Assembly: GCF_900099895.1 (NCBI RefSeq) | Contig: NZ_FNDY01000002.1 | Coordinates: 242,543-306,542, forward strand | Direction: 5' to 3' | Source: Paenibacillus naphthalenovorans | Lineage (GTDB): Bacteria; Bacillota; Bacilli; Paenibacillales; NBRC-103111 | Length of the DNA stretch: 64,000 nt | Shown here: piece after piece, positions 25,013 through 34,248 of the stretch | Layout of the letters: every line of letters starts with the position of its first letter | Numbering within the stretch: the stretch's first letter is position 1 | The notes under the pieces: generated by a model | What the model was told of the DNA's origin: nothing | Seen by the model: only the letters and a program-made list of their open reading frames with translations | The model's database searches: none | Made by a program: the position numbers and the translations under genes

Positions 25013-25990
25013 TTGATTCAAATCACCATTGCCGCAGTAGGAGATCTGTTAATGAAAAGCAGAATCATTGCCTCGGCCAAACAAGCTGGCGGCTATGCGT
25101 TCGATCCTATCTTTAAAAACGTTAAACCTTATTTAACAAAGCCCGACATTACGATTGGGAATCTGGAAACGACGTTTTCCGGGAATAGGCGCCCGGGAGC
25201 TGGCGGAAAACAGCCGAAGGGCCGTGCCCCACAAGAGCGAAGGAATCCGAGAACGGGCTTTCCCCTATTCAACTGTCCTGACGAACTGGCATCGACCCTT
25301 AAAAACATCGGCTTTCAAGTGTTGACCACCGCAAACAATCATTGTATGGACGGGGGAGCAGCTGGTTTAAAAAGAACATTAAACGTCCTCGACAAACATG
25401 GTTTAAAGCATACCGGAACTTTCCGTTCCCCCGCAGAATCCAGACGGCATCTGATTTTACGGGTGAAGGGCGTAAAAATTGGAATTTTGAACTATGCCAA
25501 AGGGACAAACTCCATCACCGTACCGAAACCGTGGCTTGTCAACCGAATCGCCTTAAAGAAGATCATTACGGATATCCGCAAATTGAAAAATAAAACCGAT
25601 TTTCTTATTGTATACCTTCATTTCGGGCAGGAGTACCGGCCTTCCCCCAATAAAAATCAAAAACAATTGATGCATGCCTTATTTAAACAAGGTGCGAATG
25701 CGGTTTTAGGGGCGCATCCCCATGTGCAGCATCCTATAGTGATTTACAAAGTAAAAGATATCGACGGTCGTGTCAGAAAGCGGGTCGCCGCATCGTCATT
25801 AGGCAATTTCATCTCAACCCGATTGAAAAACAATGCGAATACAACCCGGGGAGTGATCCTGACCATGACTTTAACGAAAAATAACAGAGGAGTAACGGAT
25901 CTCTCCAGAGTCGATCGTTTGCCCACGGTGGTCCAACGCAAAAAAGAAAAAGGGAAAACGGTCTATCGGGTTGTACCGATCGTCAAATAG
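25013..25990 (+). CDS. CapA/PgsA-type metallophosphatase-fold protein
   Basis: A 325-residue CapA-family protein (poly-gamma-glutamate synthesis PgsA domain). Metal-site motifs are AAVGDLL near residue 8, NLETTFSG near 53, TTANNHCMDGG near 108, LHFGQEYRPSPN near 200 and LGAHPHVQHPIV near 232. TTG 25013 is chosen because AAGGAG lies 8 bp upstream; GTG 25004 would overlap the ribosome site. Unlike classical PgsA there is no N-terminal membrane anchor, so it may be a cytoplasmic hydrolase-like member. The rest of the pgs operon is absent. Confidence 0.78.
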   Translation: MIQITIAAVGDLLMKSRIIASAKQAGGYAFDPIFKNVKPYLTKPDITIGNLETTFSGNRRPGAGGKQPKGRAPQERRNPRTGFPLFNCPDELASTLKNIGFQVLTTANNHCMDGGAAGLKRTLNVLDKHGLKHTGTFRSPAESRRHLILRVKGVKIGILNYAKGTNSITVPKPWLVNRIALKKIITDIRKLKNKTDFLIVYLHFGQEYRPSPNKNQKQLMHALFKQGANAVLGAHPHVQHPIVIYKVKDIDGRVRKRVAASSLGNFISTRLKNNANTTRGVILTMTLTKNNRGVTDLSRVDRLPTVVQRKKEKGKTVYRVVPIVK

Positions 25991-26047
25991 TAGAACCGGC
26001 GCATAGGACGCTAACAGTAAAGTGTGAAAATCAGCCTTAAAGCCGCC

Positions 26048-27436
26048 TCACGACTGCTTCTCCATCGCGCCCTTCACCTCCGAATGCCTGCTGTGCCCGT
26101 CCTGGTGCCTCTCCCTTTTCTCCGTTTTTACGGACAAAAGCAGCATGATCACGGCAAGTGCCGAACACACCCAGGCCATTGCATGCAACGAATCCGTAGC
26201 CATCCGGATGCCGAAGAAGGCCGCCAGTATGCTCGATGACAAGATTGTACCGATAAACCGGGAAGTCATGAACAGCCCGGAAGCAATCCCCGTATTCGCA
26301 CGGTCTATATATAAATAAAGCGCCGTCTGCAGGCCGAGATTATGGAAGCTGCCGCTCATGCCGAAAAGCGACAGTACGAAAAAAATCCACCCCGAATCGG
26401 CTTCATCACCCACCGTCTGCATGAATAAGGTGGCCGCAATGACCAAAATAGCGCCAAAGATCAAGGGAGAGCGGGAACCGCTTCGATCAATCCATCGCGC
26501 CGCCAGCGGATTGACGAGAATGCCGAAGGCAGCCAGCCCGAGCATGATCGTGCCGACTTGCTGACTGTCGAAATGCCTGACCTGCTGTAAATAGGAAGGA
26601 AAGCCAAACATGATCGCATAGTAAATCGCATTGACCAAAATAAAGTGAATATATATCTGGCATACAGCCGGATGACTCCGCAAAAATTTGACATCGATGA
26701 ACGGCTGCTGATGCCGTGCTTCAAACCGGTAAAAAAAGACCGATCCAATCGTCCACAACACCAGCCAATGCCAGCCAATGCGCTCCGGCAAAGACAGTAA
26801 AAACAGCAGCAAGACGAGAATCAGCGAAGAAAAAAGGGCGATTCCCCAGCCATCCAGTCGCAGCGCCTCCCTTTTGTTGGGAGGATCGCCCGGCATATAT
26901 CGAAGAGCCAGCAGGAACGATACAACGATCACCGGAAAATTGACGAAAAAGATCAAATTCCAGTCCCCATAATAAAGCAAATACCCGCTAAGGGTGGGGC
27001 CAATTGCGGCCGATGTCGTTGCAAAGATGGACAGCACGCTGAGCGCCCTGGCCTGATTGCCGGTAATTTCGTTACGGATCAAGCCCATGCCGGCCGGATG
27101 AAGAGAGGCGCTTCCCCAAGCTTGAATGATCCGAAAGCCGAGCAGCCAGCCATAACTGGGGGAGAAAGGCGCCAGCAAAGAAGCTGCCGTCACCATGAAC
27201 AATCCAAGCATAAATATACGTTTGCGCCCGTACATATCGCTTAATTTCCCCATCACCGGCTGACCGACTGCGCTTGCTATATAATAGGTAGAGATTAACC
27301 AGGACAGCTCGGAAAAGGTTAAATCGAAATCAGCCTGAATCCGGCTGAGCGCGACGGAAATCATCGTTGTATTCAATGGGTTAAGAAGTGTGCCAAGGGC
27401 AACGGCGGAAATTAACAGTAGCTGCCGGCGTGTCAT
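26048..27436 (-). CDS. MFS transporter, DHA2/EmrB-like (second)
   Basis: A 462-residue multidrug-type MFS protein with about 13-14 helices. Motifs include LSWLISTYYIASAVGQPVMG near residue 43, GKLSDMYGRKRIF (motif A) near 62 and GNQARALSVLS near 125. ATG 27436 has no clear ribosome site and begins 3 bp after the stop of a 50-codon frame, so it may be translationally coupled to it. It is the last gene of the long minus-strand organosulfur operon and could export a reaction product. Confidence 0.8.
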   Translation of the reverse strand: MTRRQLLLISAVALGTLLNPLNTTMISVALSRIQADFDLTFSELSWLISTYYIASAVGQPVMGKLSDMYGRKRIFMLGLFMVTAASLLAPFSPSYGWLLGFRIIQAWGSASLHPAGMGLIRNEITGNQARALSVLSIFATTSAAIGPTLSGYLLYYGDWNLIFFVNFPVIVVSFLLALRYMPGDPPNKREALRLDGWGIALFSSLILVLLLFLLSLPERIGWHWLVLWTIGSVFFYRFEARHQQPFIDVKFLRSHPAVCQIYIHFILVNAIYYAIMFGFPSYLQQVRHFDSQQVGTIMLGLAAFGILVNPLAARWIDRSGSRSPLIFGAILVIAATLFMQTVGDEADSGWIFFVLSLFGMSGSFHNLGLQTALYLYIDRANTGIASGLFMTSRFIGTILSSSILAAFFGIRMATDSLHAMAWVCSALAVIMLLLSVKTEKRERHQDGHSRHSEVKGAMEKQS

Positions 27437-27439
27437 CGT

Positions 27440-27592
27440 CTAAAAGCTGGTGCGAATCTTCATCGGACGCTTGGACAAATGACCGGACTTTTCGGGCTGA
27501 AACAGACCAACGAGCGGCAGTTGCTCTTGATCCGGCAAAGGCAGCAGCCGCAGCTTATCTGTTAGCAACGCTTCGATCGGCGATGGTTTCAT
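27440..27592 (-). CDS. Small hypothetical protein, 50 residues
   Basis: A 50-codon frame with a plausible ribosome site (GGAAAGGA, about 9-10 bp before ATG 27592). It fills the gap between the nitroreductase and MFS genes. The sequence is proline- and leucine-rich at the start (MKPSPIEALLTDKLRLLPLP) and is not recognised. It may be a coupling leader for the MFS gene or the eroded start of a lost gene. Confidence 0.35.
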   Translation of the reverse strand: MKPSPIEALLTDKLRLLPLPDQEQLPLVGLFQPEKSGHLSKRPMKIRTSF

Positions 27593-27623
27593 AAATGATG
27601 TTCCTTTCCGGTTTAATAGCGCA

Positions 27624-28244
27624 TTAACTCCAGGTGTCGCCCACGATGCTCTCGCTTAAAGGCCGGCGTCCATTAGGCAGCTCCCGGTCGCGGAAGCTTT
27701 CGTGAAGCGTCTCTTTTCCTCCCGGATATCCCAGCGCAATGACCGCATGCAGCTCGAAGGTGTCGGGAACCTGCAGTTCCCTGCGGGCCGCCTCCTTGTC
27801 GAAGCCGCCCATAGCGCGGGTCGATAAACCGAGCAGGGACGCTTGCAGCGAGAGAGCTGCCCAAGCCGCCCCTGTATCGAACGAATGAATCGGTTGCGGA
27901 TCCCCGTTTTCTTTCACCCTGGTGGAAGCAATGACAATAAGCACAGGAGCCTGGTCGGCCCAAAGCCGGTTATTCGGAAAAAGAAACGATCGAATTTGCT
28001 CCAGCTTCTCCTCCGTATTAGCCACAATAAATCTCCATGGCTGCAAATTGCTGGACGACGGTGCCCACCGGGCCGCTTCCAGCACCGTATACAGGGTTTC
28101 ATCGGAAACCGGTTTACTCAAATAGGAGCGGGCCGACCAACGGTTTAAAAATAACGGGTGAACGGGATAATCCGCCGTTCGGTTTGCCTTCACTTCCTCC
28201 AACAGCTCGTTGTTCTTCCAATCCGCTTTTATGCTCATCGTCAT
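27624..28244 (-). CDS. Nitroreductase-family FMN oxidoreductase
   Basis: A 206-residue nitroreductase-like flavoprotein with the FMN-binding segments RWSARSYLSKPVSD near residue 34 and EAARWAPSSSNLQPWRFIV near 53, and GYPGG near 174. Within an organosulfur operon it could reduce FMN for the DszA/NtaA-type monooxygenases or reduce an aldehyde; this is inference. The start may be ATG 28244 or 28238. It follows the binding-protein gene by 12 bp. Confidence 0.8.
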   Translation of the reverse strand: MTMSIKADWKNNELLEEVKANRTADYPVHPLFLNRWSARSYLSKPVSDETLYTVLEAARWAPSSSNLQPWRFIVANTEEKLEQIRSFLFPNNRLWADQAPVLIVIASTRVKENGDPQPIHSFDTGAAWAALSLQASLLGLSTRAMGGFDKEAARRELQVPDTFELHAVIALGYPGGKETLHESFRDRELPNGRRPLSESIVGDTWS

Positions 28245-28256
28245 CCATCCCCTTAT

Positions 28257-29276
28257 TCATTTAATGATCCAGTCGTTTAAATCAAAGTCCCGGGCCGCCA
28301 GTTGCTCCTCGACCAAAAACTGCTTCGTCCCTTCCATCAGCTTTAAGCCTTCTTCCGTAAAGGCCTCGGCTTGAATTTGGCTGATCGGATGTACCTGCTT
28401 TACCAATTCAACGGTGCTGTTGTACACTTGAGCGACAAATTCATAGTATTTTTCTTCATTCGCCAGCAAGTCCTCATACGCCTTCTGACGGGCTTCATTC
28501 CAGACTTTAGGGAATTCGGGGAACTTTTGCAGATACTTCTCCGTCACAACCGTAGCACTTGTTCCAAGAAGCTCGGGATTTTTCACCGCATCGTCAAGCA
28601 GCGGGTAGCCTTGTTCGATCTGTTTTAATGCATACACCCCGGTATTGGTCATCGCATCAATCTCACCCCGGGCTAATGCCGCTTCACCGTCCGGACGGAG
28701 CAAATGAACGATATTGACATCGGTAATGTTATGCTTTTTCAACAAACCGGCCAAAAAACGGTGATGGAATGACCCTTTTTGCGTAGCCACTGTCTTGCCT
28801 TTCAAATCCTCCAGCTTGGCAGGACCGCCCTTTTTGGCAATCAAGTAACCAATGCTGCCGACGGTTCCTTGAGAGATCAGCCTTGTCGGAGCATCTGTCG
28901 AACGGGCGATAATCGCGGGCGTATCGCCCAAGCTGCCGAAATCCAAGCGGCCGCTAATTAACGATTCCGTCTGGTCAGGCCCATTCGGAAAGCCGGTAAA
29001 GGTCACTTCGGTAATGCCATGCTTCTTCAACTCTTCCTGAATAATGCCCGTATAGAAGCCCCAGCCTTCGGCGCCGCCCGGCAAATTGAGCTTGTTGCTG
29101 CCGATATAGCCATAATTTAATGTGGCCGGAATCCCGGATGCCCCCGGCTCGCCCGAGGCGCTGTCGTCACTGACCGTACCGCAAGCTTGCAGCCAGATCA
29201 AGGAAGCGACGATCATGAACAATAGACCGGAATGCCGCATTTTGCGGCCTGTTTTGATTTTCCTGGCGCGTATCAT
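28257..29276 (-). CDS. Sulfonate-type ABC transporter substrate-binding lipoprotein (copy 3)
   Basis: A 339-residue SsuA/TauA-type binding protein with lipobox ending at Cys32 (LIWLQAC). NYGYIGSNKLNLPGGAEGWGF is the first ligand loop; LISGRLDFGSLGDTPAIIARS and LKGKTVATQKGSFHHRFL are further family segments. Unusually it is encoded far downstream of its likely ATPase and permeases, behind the second flavoprotein-ferredoxin pair. It presumably serves the 31369-33879 importer. Confidence 0.83.
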   Translation of the reverse strand: MIRARKIKTGRKMRHSGLLFMIVASLIWLQACGTVSDDSASGEPGASGIPATLNYGYIGSNKLNLPGGAEGWGFYTGIIQEELKKHGITEVTFTGFPNGPDQTESLISGRLDFGSLGDTPAIIARSTDAPTRLISQGTVGSIGYLIAKKGGPAKLEDLKGKTVATQKGSFHHRFLAGLLKKHNITDVNIVHLLRPDGEAALARGEIDAMTNTGVYALKQIEQGYPLLDDAVKNPELLGTSATVVTEKYLQKFPEFPKVWNEARQKAYEDLLANEEKYYEFVAQVYNSTVELVKQVHPISQIQAEAFTEEGLKLMEGTKQFLVEEQLAARDFDLNDWIIK

Positions 29277-29370
29277 TGAAGCTCCCCCTTTTTATATCCT
29301 TATAGATGGTGCAATCGCTCGACCCACTAAACGAATCATGGCCCTCTCCGCCATCCTTCTTCAATGTGCG

Positions 29371-29703
29371 TTAAGGTATCGCCCTTTTCGCCAATTGATA
29401 CATATACTCGTGCGCTGACACCGGTTTGCGGCCCGGCCCCCAGCCCACCTTCTCGCGATAGCTTCCCAGTATACCACCCTGCTCCAGTGCCTCCTCGCTC
29501 GCGCTGACCGGCTTATCAAACTCGGGATCGACATAGATGGCATCGGCCGGGCAGTACAGTTCGCACATAAAGCAAGTTTGGCAATCGTCCTGTCGGGCAA
29601 TGACCGGGATGCCGCCCTCCACGCGGTCAAATACGTTGGTCGGGCACACCGATACGCACTGATTGCATTCAATGCACCGGGATTCGCTGATTATTTCAAT
29701 CAA
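29371..29703 (-). CDS. 2x[4Fe-4S] ferredoxin, AprB-like (copy 2)
   Basis: A 110-residue ferredoxin with two CxxCxxCxxxC motifs: Cys10-13-16-20 and Cys41-44-47-51. The C-terminal ~60 residues (GILGSYREKVGWGPGRK) match those of its paralogue at 33898. It would carry electrons to or from the flavoprotein encoded upstream, as AprB does for AprA. The start codon is TTG 29703, overlapping the flavoprotein stop and preceded by AAGGAGG. It is followed by a 94-bp gap before the binding-protein gene. Confidence 0.82.
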   Translation of the reverse strand: MIEIISESRCIECNQCVSVCPTNVFDRVEGGIPVIARQDDCQTCFMCELYCPADAIYVDPEFDKPVSASEEALEQGGILGSYREKVGWGPGRKPVSAHEYMYQLAKRAIP

Positions 29704-31304
29704 TGCAATACAGCCTCCTTATTCACCGGCGACGTTCTTACCCATACCTGATCCAGTCCTCCGCTGACGAGCCGGTAGCGCTGATTGCTGTCCAGCTCCG
29801 GGAAATCCTCGCGCTTATGCATCCCCCGCGTTTCGGTGCGGACCCTGGCCGACTCGTACATCCACCGGGCAGTAGCCGTCATAGCCGCAGCTTCGCGGGC
29901 TTTGACTGCATCGATGTTCAAAGCAAGGCTATCCTTGTTGATTTCTTTCCACAATTGATCAAGACGTCCAAGGGAATCGCCCAGCCCCGCATCCGTACGG
30001 AACAAATTGCGGTCGTACGGAGTTACCTCCTCCTGCACGGCGCGAATATGCCCGGCCGTCTCCGATGGTTTCGCCGCATGGCCGTGTGCCGATAACGGCG
30101 AAGAGGACAACCCCTTCAAATTGCGGCGAAGCGCATGCGTACCCGTGCGCCGTACATAGTCTGCCGCTCCCTTGCCGGCGAATGTGCCTGATGACATGGC
30201 CCATGCCGCATTGTGGCTGCCTCCGCCGGTAAACCCTCCGCAAATGAGCTGGCGCGTTGCCGCGTCACCCGCTGCATACAAGCCCGGCGCTTTCGTGGCG
30301 CAATATTCATCGACGATTTCGATGCCTCCTGTTCCCCGTACGGTTCCTTCCAGCCGCAGTGTGACGGGAAACCGTTCAGTGAACGGGTCGATGCCCCTCC
30401 GGTCAAACGGCAGGAAGAAGTTCGTCTGTCCCACGCGCAGCAGCGGCTTAACATCCTCCGGCGCCTGATCGAGACGCGCGTACACTTGACGATTTTGCAG
30501 CAAATTGCGGGCAATCACCGAGCGACCGCGTGTCGAACCGGCCCCCTCCACTACCGTACCGTCCTCATAATAAAAGGTGGCATACCGGTAATACGCTGTC
30601 TTGGTCACCGATGAGAAGGTCGGGGCAATCGCATATGCATTGGAGAATTCCATGCCGGACAGTTCGGCCCCCGCCTCGGCAGCCATCAAGTAACCGTCGC
30701 CGGTCAGTACGTTGCAGCCCAGCGCCTTGCTCAGGAAAGCACAGCCTCCTGTCGCTATGATGACGGCTCCTGCCCTGACGCTCCACGATTCCCCGGTTTG
30801 CGTTCTTACTCCGACCGCGCCGCCGACGCCGTGCTCATCGGCCAGCAGCTCCAGCGCCGGGCTATGATCCAGAATGCGCACGCCGGCCTTCTTGACGAGC
30901 TTGCGCATCAGCTTCATGTATTCCGGCCCCTGCAAGCCTCTGCGGTAAGGGTTGCCTTCATCGTCGGTCGGAAACGGATAGCCCCATTCGGAAAGCTTGT
31001 TCATATTTTCGTAGGTTTGATCCAGCACCCGGTCCATCCAATCGGATTCCGCCAGTTGCCCGCCCAGGCCATAACGGCTCTGTTTGGCCTCTTCCCTCAG
31101 CTTGGCGTCAGGACTGACATACCATACACCTGTTCCGGACGGTGCCGTCGCCCCGCTCGTGCCGCAGTACCCTTTATCCGCCAGGATCACCTTTGAGCCG
31201 GATACCGCTGCGGTCAGTGCCGCCCACGTTCCGGAGGGACCTCCGCCGATCACCAGCACATCCGTCTCCAATTGCAAATCCGTGCTTTTCCATGCTTCGC
31301 TCAA
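29700..31304 (-). CDS. FAD-dependent fumarate reductase/AprA-like flavoprotein (copy 2)
   Basis: A 534-residue flavoprotein of the succinate dehydrogenase/fumarate reductase/APS reductase family. The FAD-binding segment is VLVIGGGPSGTWAA near residue 16, followed by ADKGYCGTSGATAPSGTG; GLYAAGDAATRQLICGGFTG near 350 is the second FAD motif. TTG 31304 is chosen because GGGGAGGG lies upstream and it matches the paralogue's start. It is coupled to a 2x[4Fe-4S] ferredoxin gene. True AprA acts with sulfate adenylyltransferase in sulfate reducers; no such genes are here, so a different organosulfur redox role is likely (inference). Confidence 0.8.
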   Translation of the reverse strand: MSEAWKSTDLQLETDVLVIGGGPSGTWAALTAAVSGSKVILADKGYCGTSGATAPSGTGVWYVSPDAKLREEAKQSRYGLGGQLAESDWMDRVLDQTYENMNKLSEWGYPFPTDDEGNPYRRGLQGPEYMKLMRKLVKKAGVRILDHSPALELLADEHGVGGAVGVRTQTGESWSVRAGAVIIATGGCAFLSKALGCNVLTGDGYLMAAEAGAELSGMEFSNAYAIAPTFSSVTKTAYYRYATFYYEDGTVVEGAGSTRGRSVIARNLLQNRQVYARLDQAPEDVKPLLRVGQTNFFLPFDRRGIDPFTERFPVTLRLEGTVRGTGGIEIVDEYCATKAPGLYAAGDAATRQLICGGFTGGGSHNAAWAMSSGTFAGKGAADYVRRTGTHALRRNLKGLSSSPLSAHGHAAKPSETAGHIRAVQEEVTPYDRNLFRTDAGLGDSLGRLDQLWKEINKDSLALNIDAVKAREAAAMTATARWMYESARVRTETRGMHKREDFPELDSNQRYRLVSGGLDQVWVRTSPVNKEAVLH

Positions 31305-31368
31305 TGTGTTGCCCTCCCCGAAAATAGAATTGAAAGTTGTTTGCAGTCTTGTCCGGCCTTCAAGCCGG

Positions 31369-32214
31369 TCAGCCCTGAAAGCTGTCGCGCCACTGCAGCA
31401 GCGACCGTTCCAATAACCGCACAAATGAATCCACGAGCTTGCCGACGATCGCAAAAATGATGATGCCGACAAAAATGAGCTCTGTACTCGACGTTTGCTT
31501 GCCAAAGTTGATCAGGAATCCGACACCCGACTGCGATCCGATCAGCTCGGCCACGACGAGACTGAGCCAGGAAATGGCCAAAGACAGCCGAAGACCCAGC
31601 AAAATATGCGGCAGCGATGCCGGCAGGATCAGCCGGACAATTTGTTTGAACCGGCTAAATTCCAATACATGCGCTACGTCAAACATTTTATTGTCCACAC
31701 TGCGGATGCCGAGAAGGGTGTTTACATAGAGCGGAAACAGCGCCCCCTTGGCAATAATCAATATTTTCGATGTCTCCCCGAAGCCGAACCACAAAATAAC
31801 CAGCGGAGCAATCGCCAAATGAGGAATCATTCGGAACATTTGCATCGATGGATCCAGCACGTTCTCCGCATTCCTCGACAGCCCGGTTATGATGCCAAGC
31901 AGCAAGCCGATGCTTCCTCCAATCGCAAAGCCCGTCGCCGCCCTCCCCAGACTGATGGCCAAATGCTCGGTTAATTCCCCCGTAACAGCCAATGTTCTAA
32001 ATGCCTCGGCAATCATAAGCGGCGTCGGCAAAAAAAACGTCGAGATCAGACCTAAATCCCCGAGCAGTTGCCAAGCCACCACGATCGTTACGGGCAGAAT
32101 CGCTCCGACGATCATCCGGTTCCATCGTTCTTTCCATTTGGCGTGGATCAGCCCTCTGTCGGTCTTGCCGACGCCGCTGACCGGCTTGGAAAGCGCCTCC
32201 GCCTGATGACTCAT
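31369..32214 (-). CDS. ABC transporter permease, sulfonate type (copy 3b)
   Basis: A 281-residue SsuC/TauC-type permease with about six helices and EAA-loop VLEFSRFKQIVRLILPASLPHIL. It is a close paralogue of the permease encoded just upstream (32248-33081), including the shared C-terminus LLQWRDSFQG. The two may form a heterodimeric channel driven by the single ATPase at 33103, or serve two binding proteins of which one has been lost. AGGAGG lies 8 bp before the ATG. Confidence 0.86.
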   Translation of the reverse strand: MSHQAEALSKPVSGVGKTDRGLIHAKWKERWNRMIVGAILPVTIVVAWQLLGDLGLISTFFLPTPLMIAEAFRTLAVTGELTEHLAISLGRAATGFAIGGSIGLLLGIITGLSRNAENVLDPSMQMFRMIPHLAIAPLVILWFGFGETSKILIIAKGALFPLYVNTLLGIRSVDNKMFDVAHVLEFSRFKQIVRLILPASLPHILLGLRLSLAISWLSLVVAELIGSQSGVGFLINFGKQTSSTELIFVGIIIFAIVGKLVDSFVRLLERSLLQWRDSFQG

Positions 32215-32247
32215 ACCAGCAACCTCCTGACTAAAAAATGCAATACG

Positions 32248-33081
32248 TTATTTGCCTTGAAAACTATCGCGCCACTGCAGCAATCGCCTCTCCAAAAAAC
32301 GTACCAGTGCATCCGCCAAATAACCGACCAGAGCAAAAATAATGATACACACAAAAACGACCGACGTTCGTGAAAATTGTCGTGCATCCGACATCAAGTA
32401 GCCGATGCCGGACGTAGAGCCCATCAGTTCCGCCACCACCAGACCAAGCCAGGCGACACCGAGCGAAAGACGAACGCCAAGCAGCAGATTCGGCATCGCT
32501 GCCGGAATGACGAGACGGATGATTTGCTTCAATTTGCTGAATGAGAGCACCTTCGCCACTTCAAACAGCTTATTGTCCACATTGCGGATACCTAGAAAAG
32601 CATTAATGTAAATCGGAAAAAACGCGCCCTTGGCGATAATGAGTATTTTGGATGTTTCTCCGAGACCGAACCAGAGGACGAATAACGGAGCGACAGCCAG
32701 ATGAGGAATCATCCGAATCATCTGTACAGTCGGGTCCAAGGTTTTTTCCACGCTGCGCATCAGACCTACCGCGATACCGAACAGCAGCCCGAGGCTGCCG
32801 CCCAAGGCGAAGCCGGCCGCGGCCCGGATCATGCTGATGCGCAGATGCTCCCACAGCGCGCCGGAAGCGATCAGTGCAATGAATGAATCCGCAATCGTCA
32901 GCGGGGTTGGAAACAGCAGCCGGGAAATGAGTCCAATCTGTCCGAGCAGCTGCCAAATCACAAGCACCAGCGCGGGGAGCAGCGCGCCGACCAGCAGCCT
33001 GCTTCTGCCGCTATGTCCAAGCCGTATTTTATTGCGCCACCAGCCTGTTTTTGACGGTAATACTTCGGTCGTGCGACTCAT
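32248..33081 (-). CDS. ABC transporter permease, sulfonate type (copy 3a)
   Basis: A 277-residue SsuC/TauC-type permease with EAA-loop VLSFSKLKQIIRLVIPAAMPNLL and the same C-terminal WRDSFQG as its downstream neighbour; the pair arose by tandem duplication. AAAGGAG precedes the ATG. It lies between the ATPase and the second permease in the operon below element B. Confidence 0.86.
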   Translation of the reverse strand: MSRTTEVLPSKTGWWRNKIRLGHSGRSRLLVGALLPALVLVIWQLLGQIGLISRLLFPTPLTIADSFIALIASGALWEHLRISMIRAAAGFALGGSLGLLFGIAVGLMRSVEKTLDPTVQMIRMIPHLAVAPLFVLWFGLGETSKILIIAKGAFFPIYINAFLGIRNVDNKLFEVAKVLSFSKLKQIIRLVIPAAMPNLLLGVRLSLGVAWLGLVVAELMGSTSGIGYLMSDARQFSRTSVVFVCIIIFALVGYLADALVRFLERRLLQWRDSFQGK

Positions 33082-33102
33082 AGCCTGACTCCTTTACCTG
33101 TT

Positions 33103-33879
33103 TTAAATGCCGGAGCTGTCGATCAGTTCAAGCTCCTCGATCTGTTCAAACTCATTCATTACTTTGAAACGGATTTCCTGAAACGAGATGCTCGATTTCT
33201 TACGCGGAAACGGCAGATCCACCGTAACGACGCTGCGGATCGAACCCGGCCTCGGCTTTAAAATAACGATCCGATTCGCAAGAAAAACCGCTTCGTCGAT
33301 ATCGTGCGTAACAAAAATCATCGTCGTCCTGTTCTTTTGCCAGATGTCGAGCAGCACCTCTTGCATGTGAGCCCGGGTGAACGCGTCGAGCGCCCCGAAG
33401 GGCTCATCGAGCAGCAATACTTTCGGCTTGCGCAGCAGCGCTCTGGCAATAGCAACCCGCTGGGCCATCCCTCCGGACAGCTCCCGCGGATACGACTTTT
33501 CAAAGCCTGTCAGCCGGACCAGTTCAATGAGTTCATCTACCTTGCGGCGCACTTCCGGATTTTTTAACGACAGGTCAGCGGCGATATTTTTTTCGACCGT
33601 CAGCCAAGGGAACAAGCGGGGCTCCTGGAATATAAAGCCTTTATCAATACCCGGCCTGCTAATCGGCTCTCCATCCAGCGCGACCTCTCCGTCGTATTGA
33701 AGATCAAGGCCGGCGATAATTTTGAGCAGCGTGCTCTTGCCGCAGCCGCTCGGCCCGATGACGGTGATCAATTCGCCCTCTTTAATGTTCAGGTCGATTT
33801 GATGAAGCGCATGGACGGGGCCTTTATTCGTCTGAAATGTTTTATTCAGCTTCGAAATGTTCAGCAGCGGGATGCTCAT
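33103..33879 (-). CDS. ABC transporter ATPase, sulfonate type (copy 3)
   Basis: A 258-residue SsuB-like ATPase with Walker [10 protein letters not shown] near residue 43, signature [17 protein letters not shown], Walker [17 protein letters not shown] and [16 protein letters not shown]. It is the only ATPase for the two following permeases. It lies 18 bp behind the first AprB-like ferredoxin gene, linking import with the flavoprotein-ferredoxin system. Confidence 0.87.
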   Translation of the reverse strand: MSIPLLNISKLNKTFQTNKGPVHALHQIDLNIKEGELITVIGPSGCGKSTLLKIIAGLDLQYDGEVALDGEPISRPGIDKGFIFQEPRLFPWLTVEKNIAADLSLKNPEVRRKVDELIELVRLTGFEKSYPRELSGGMAQRVAIARALLRKPKVLLLDEPFGALDAFTRAHMQEVLLDIWQKNRTTMIFVTHDIDEAVFLANRIVILKPRPGSIRSVVTVDLPFPRKKSSISFQEIRFKVMNEFEQIEELELIDSSGI

Positions 33880-33897
33880 CTTCTGTTTTCTCCTCTC

Positions 33898-34248
33898 TTA
33901 CGGTTTGTCATTAAAATTTGCCGGAAGTATTCGGTCGATAAACGGCGTTTGGTCCATAGCGGCCAGCTTCGTTCGTCCGGGCCCCCAGCCGATCGTCTTT
34001 CTCCAGCTTCCCAATATGCCGGAAGCGATCAGTTCCTGCTCCTCCACCTTCACCTTCTCATCGGCATATGGGGCAACGTACAGCGCATCGGCCGGGCAAT
34101 ACGCTTCACAAATATAGCACGTCTGGCAGTCCTCCTGCCGGGCAATAACGGGGGTATCGTCCGGGCCCAGGTCAAACACATGGGTCGGGCAGACTTTGAC
34201 GCATATACCGCACTGCACGCAGCGGTCGGCACTGACCCATTCAATCAT
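33898..34248 (-). CDS. 2x[4Fe-4S] ferredoxin, AprB-like (copy 1)
   Basis: A 116-residue ferredoxin with cluster ligands at Cys10-13-16-20 and Cys41-44-47-51, exactly the spacing of its paralogue at 29371. It carries the same distinctive C-terminal segment (GILGSWRKTIGWGPGRTK), which is not found in ordinary ferredoxins and may dock on the flavoprotein. Its ATG overlaps the flavoprotein stop (ATGA), so the two are made together. Confidence 0.83.
   Translation of the reverse strand: MIEWVSADRCVQCGICVKVCPTHVFDLGPDDTPVIARQEDCQTCYICEAYCPADALYVAPYADEKVKVEEQELIASGILGSWRKTIGWGPGRTKLAAMDQTPFIDRILPANFNDKP

Noticed and set aside
31305..31505. N-terminal extension of the second flavoprotein to 31505
   Set aside because: It overlaps the permease gene, has no homology to the paralogue, and TTG 31304 has a good ribosome site.
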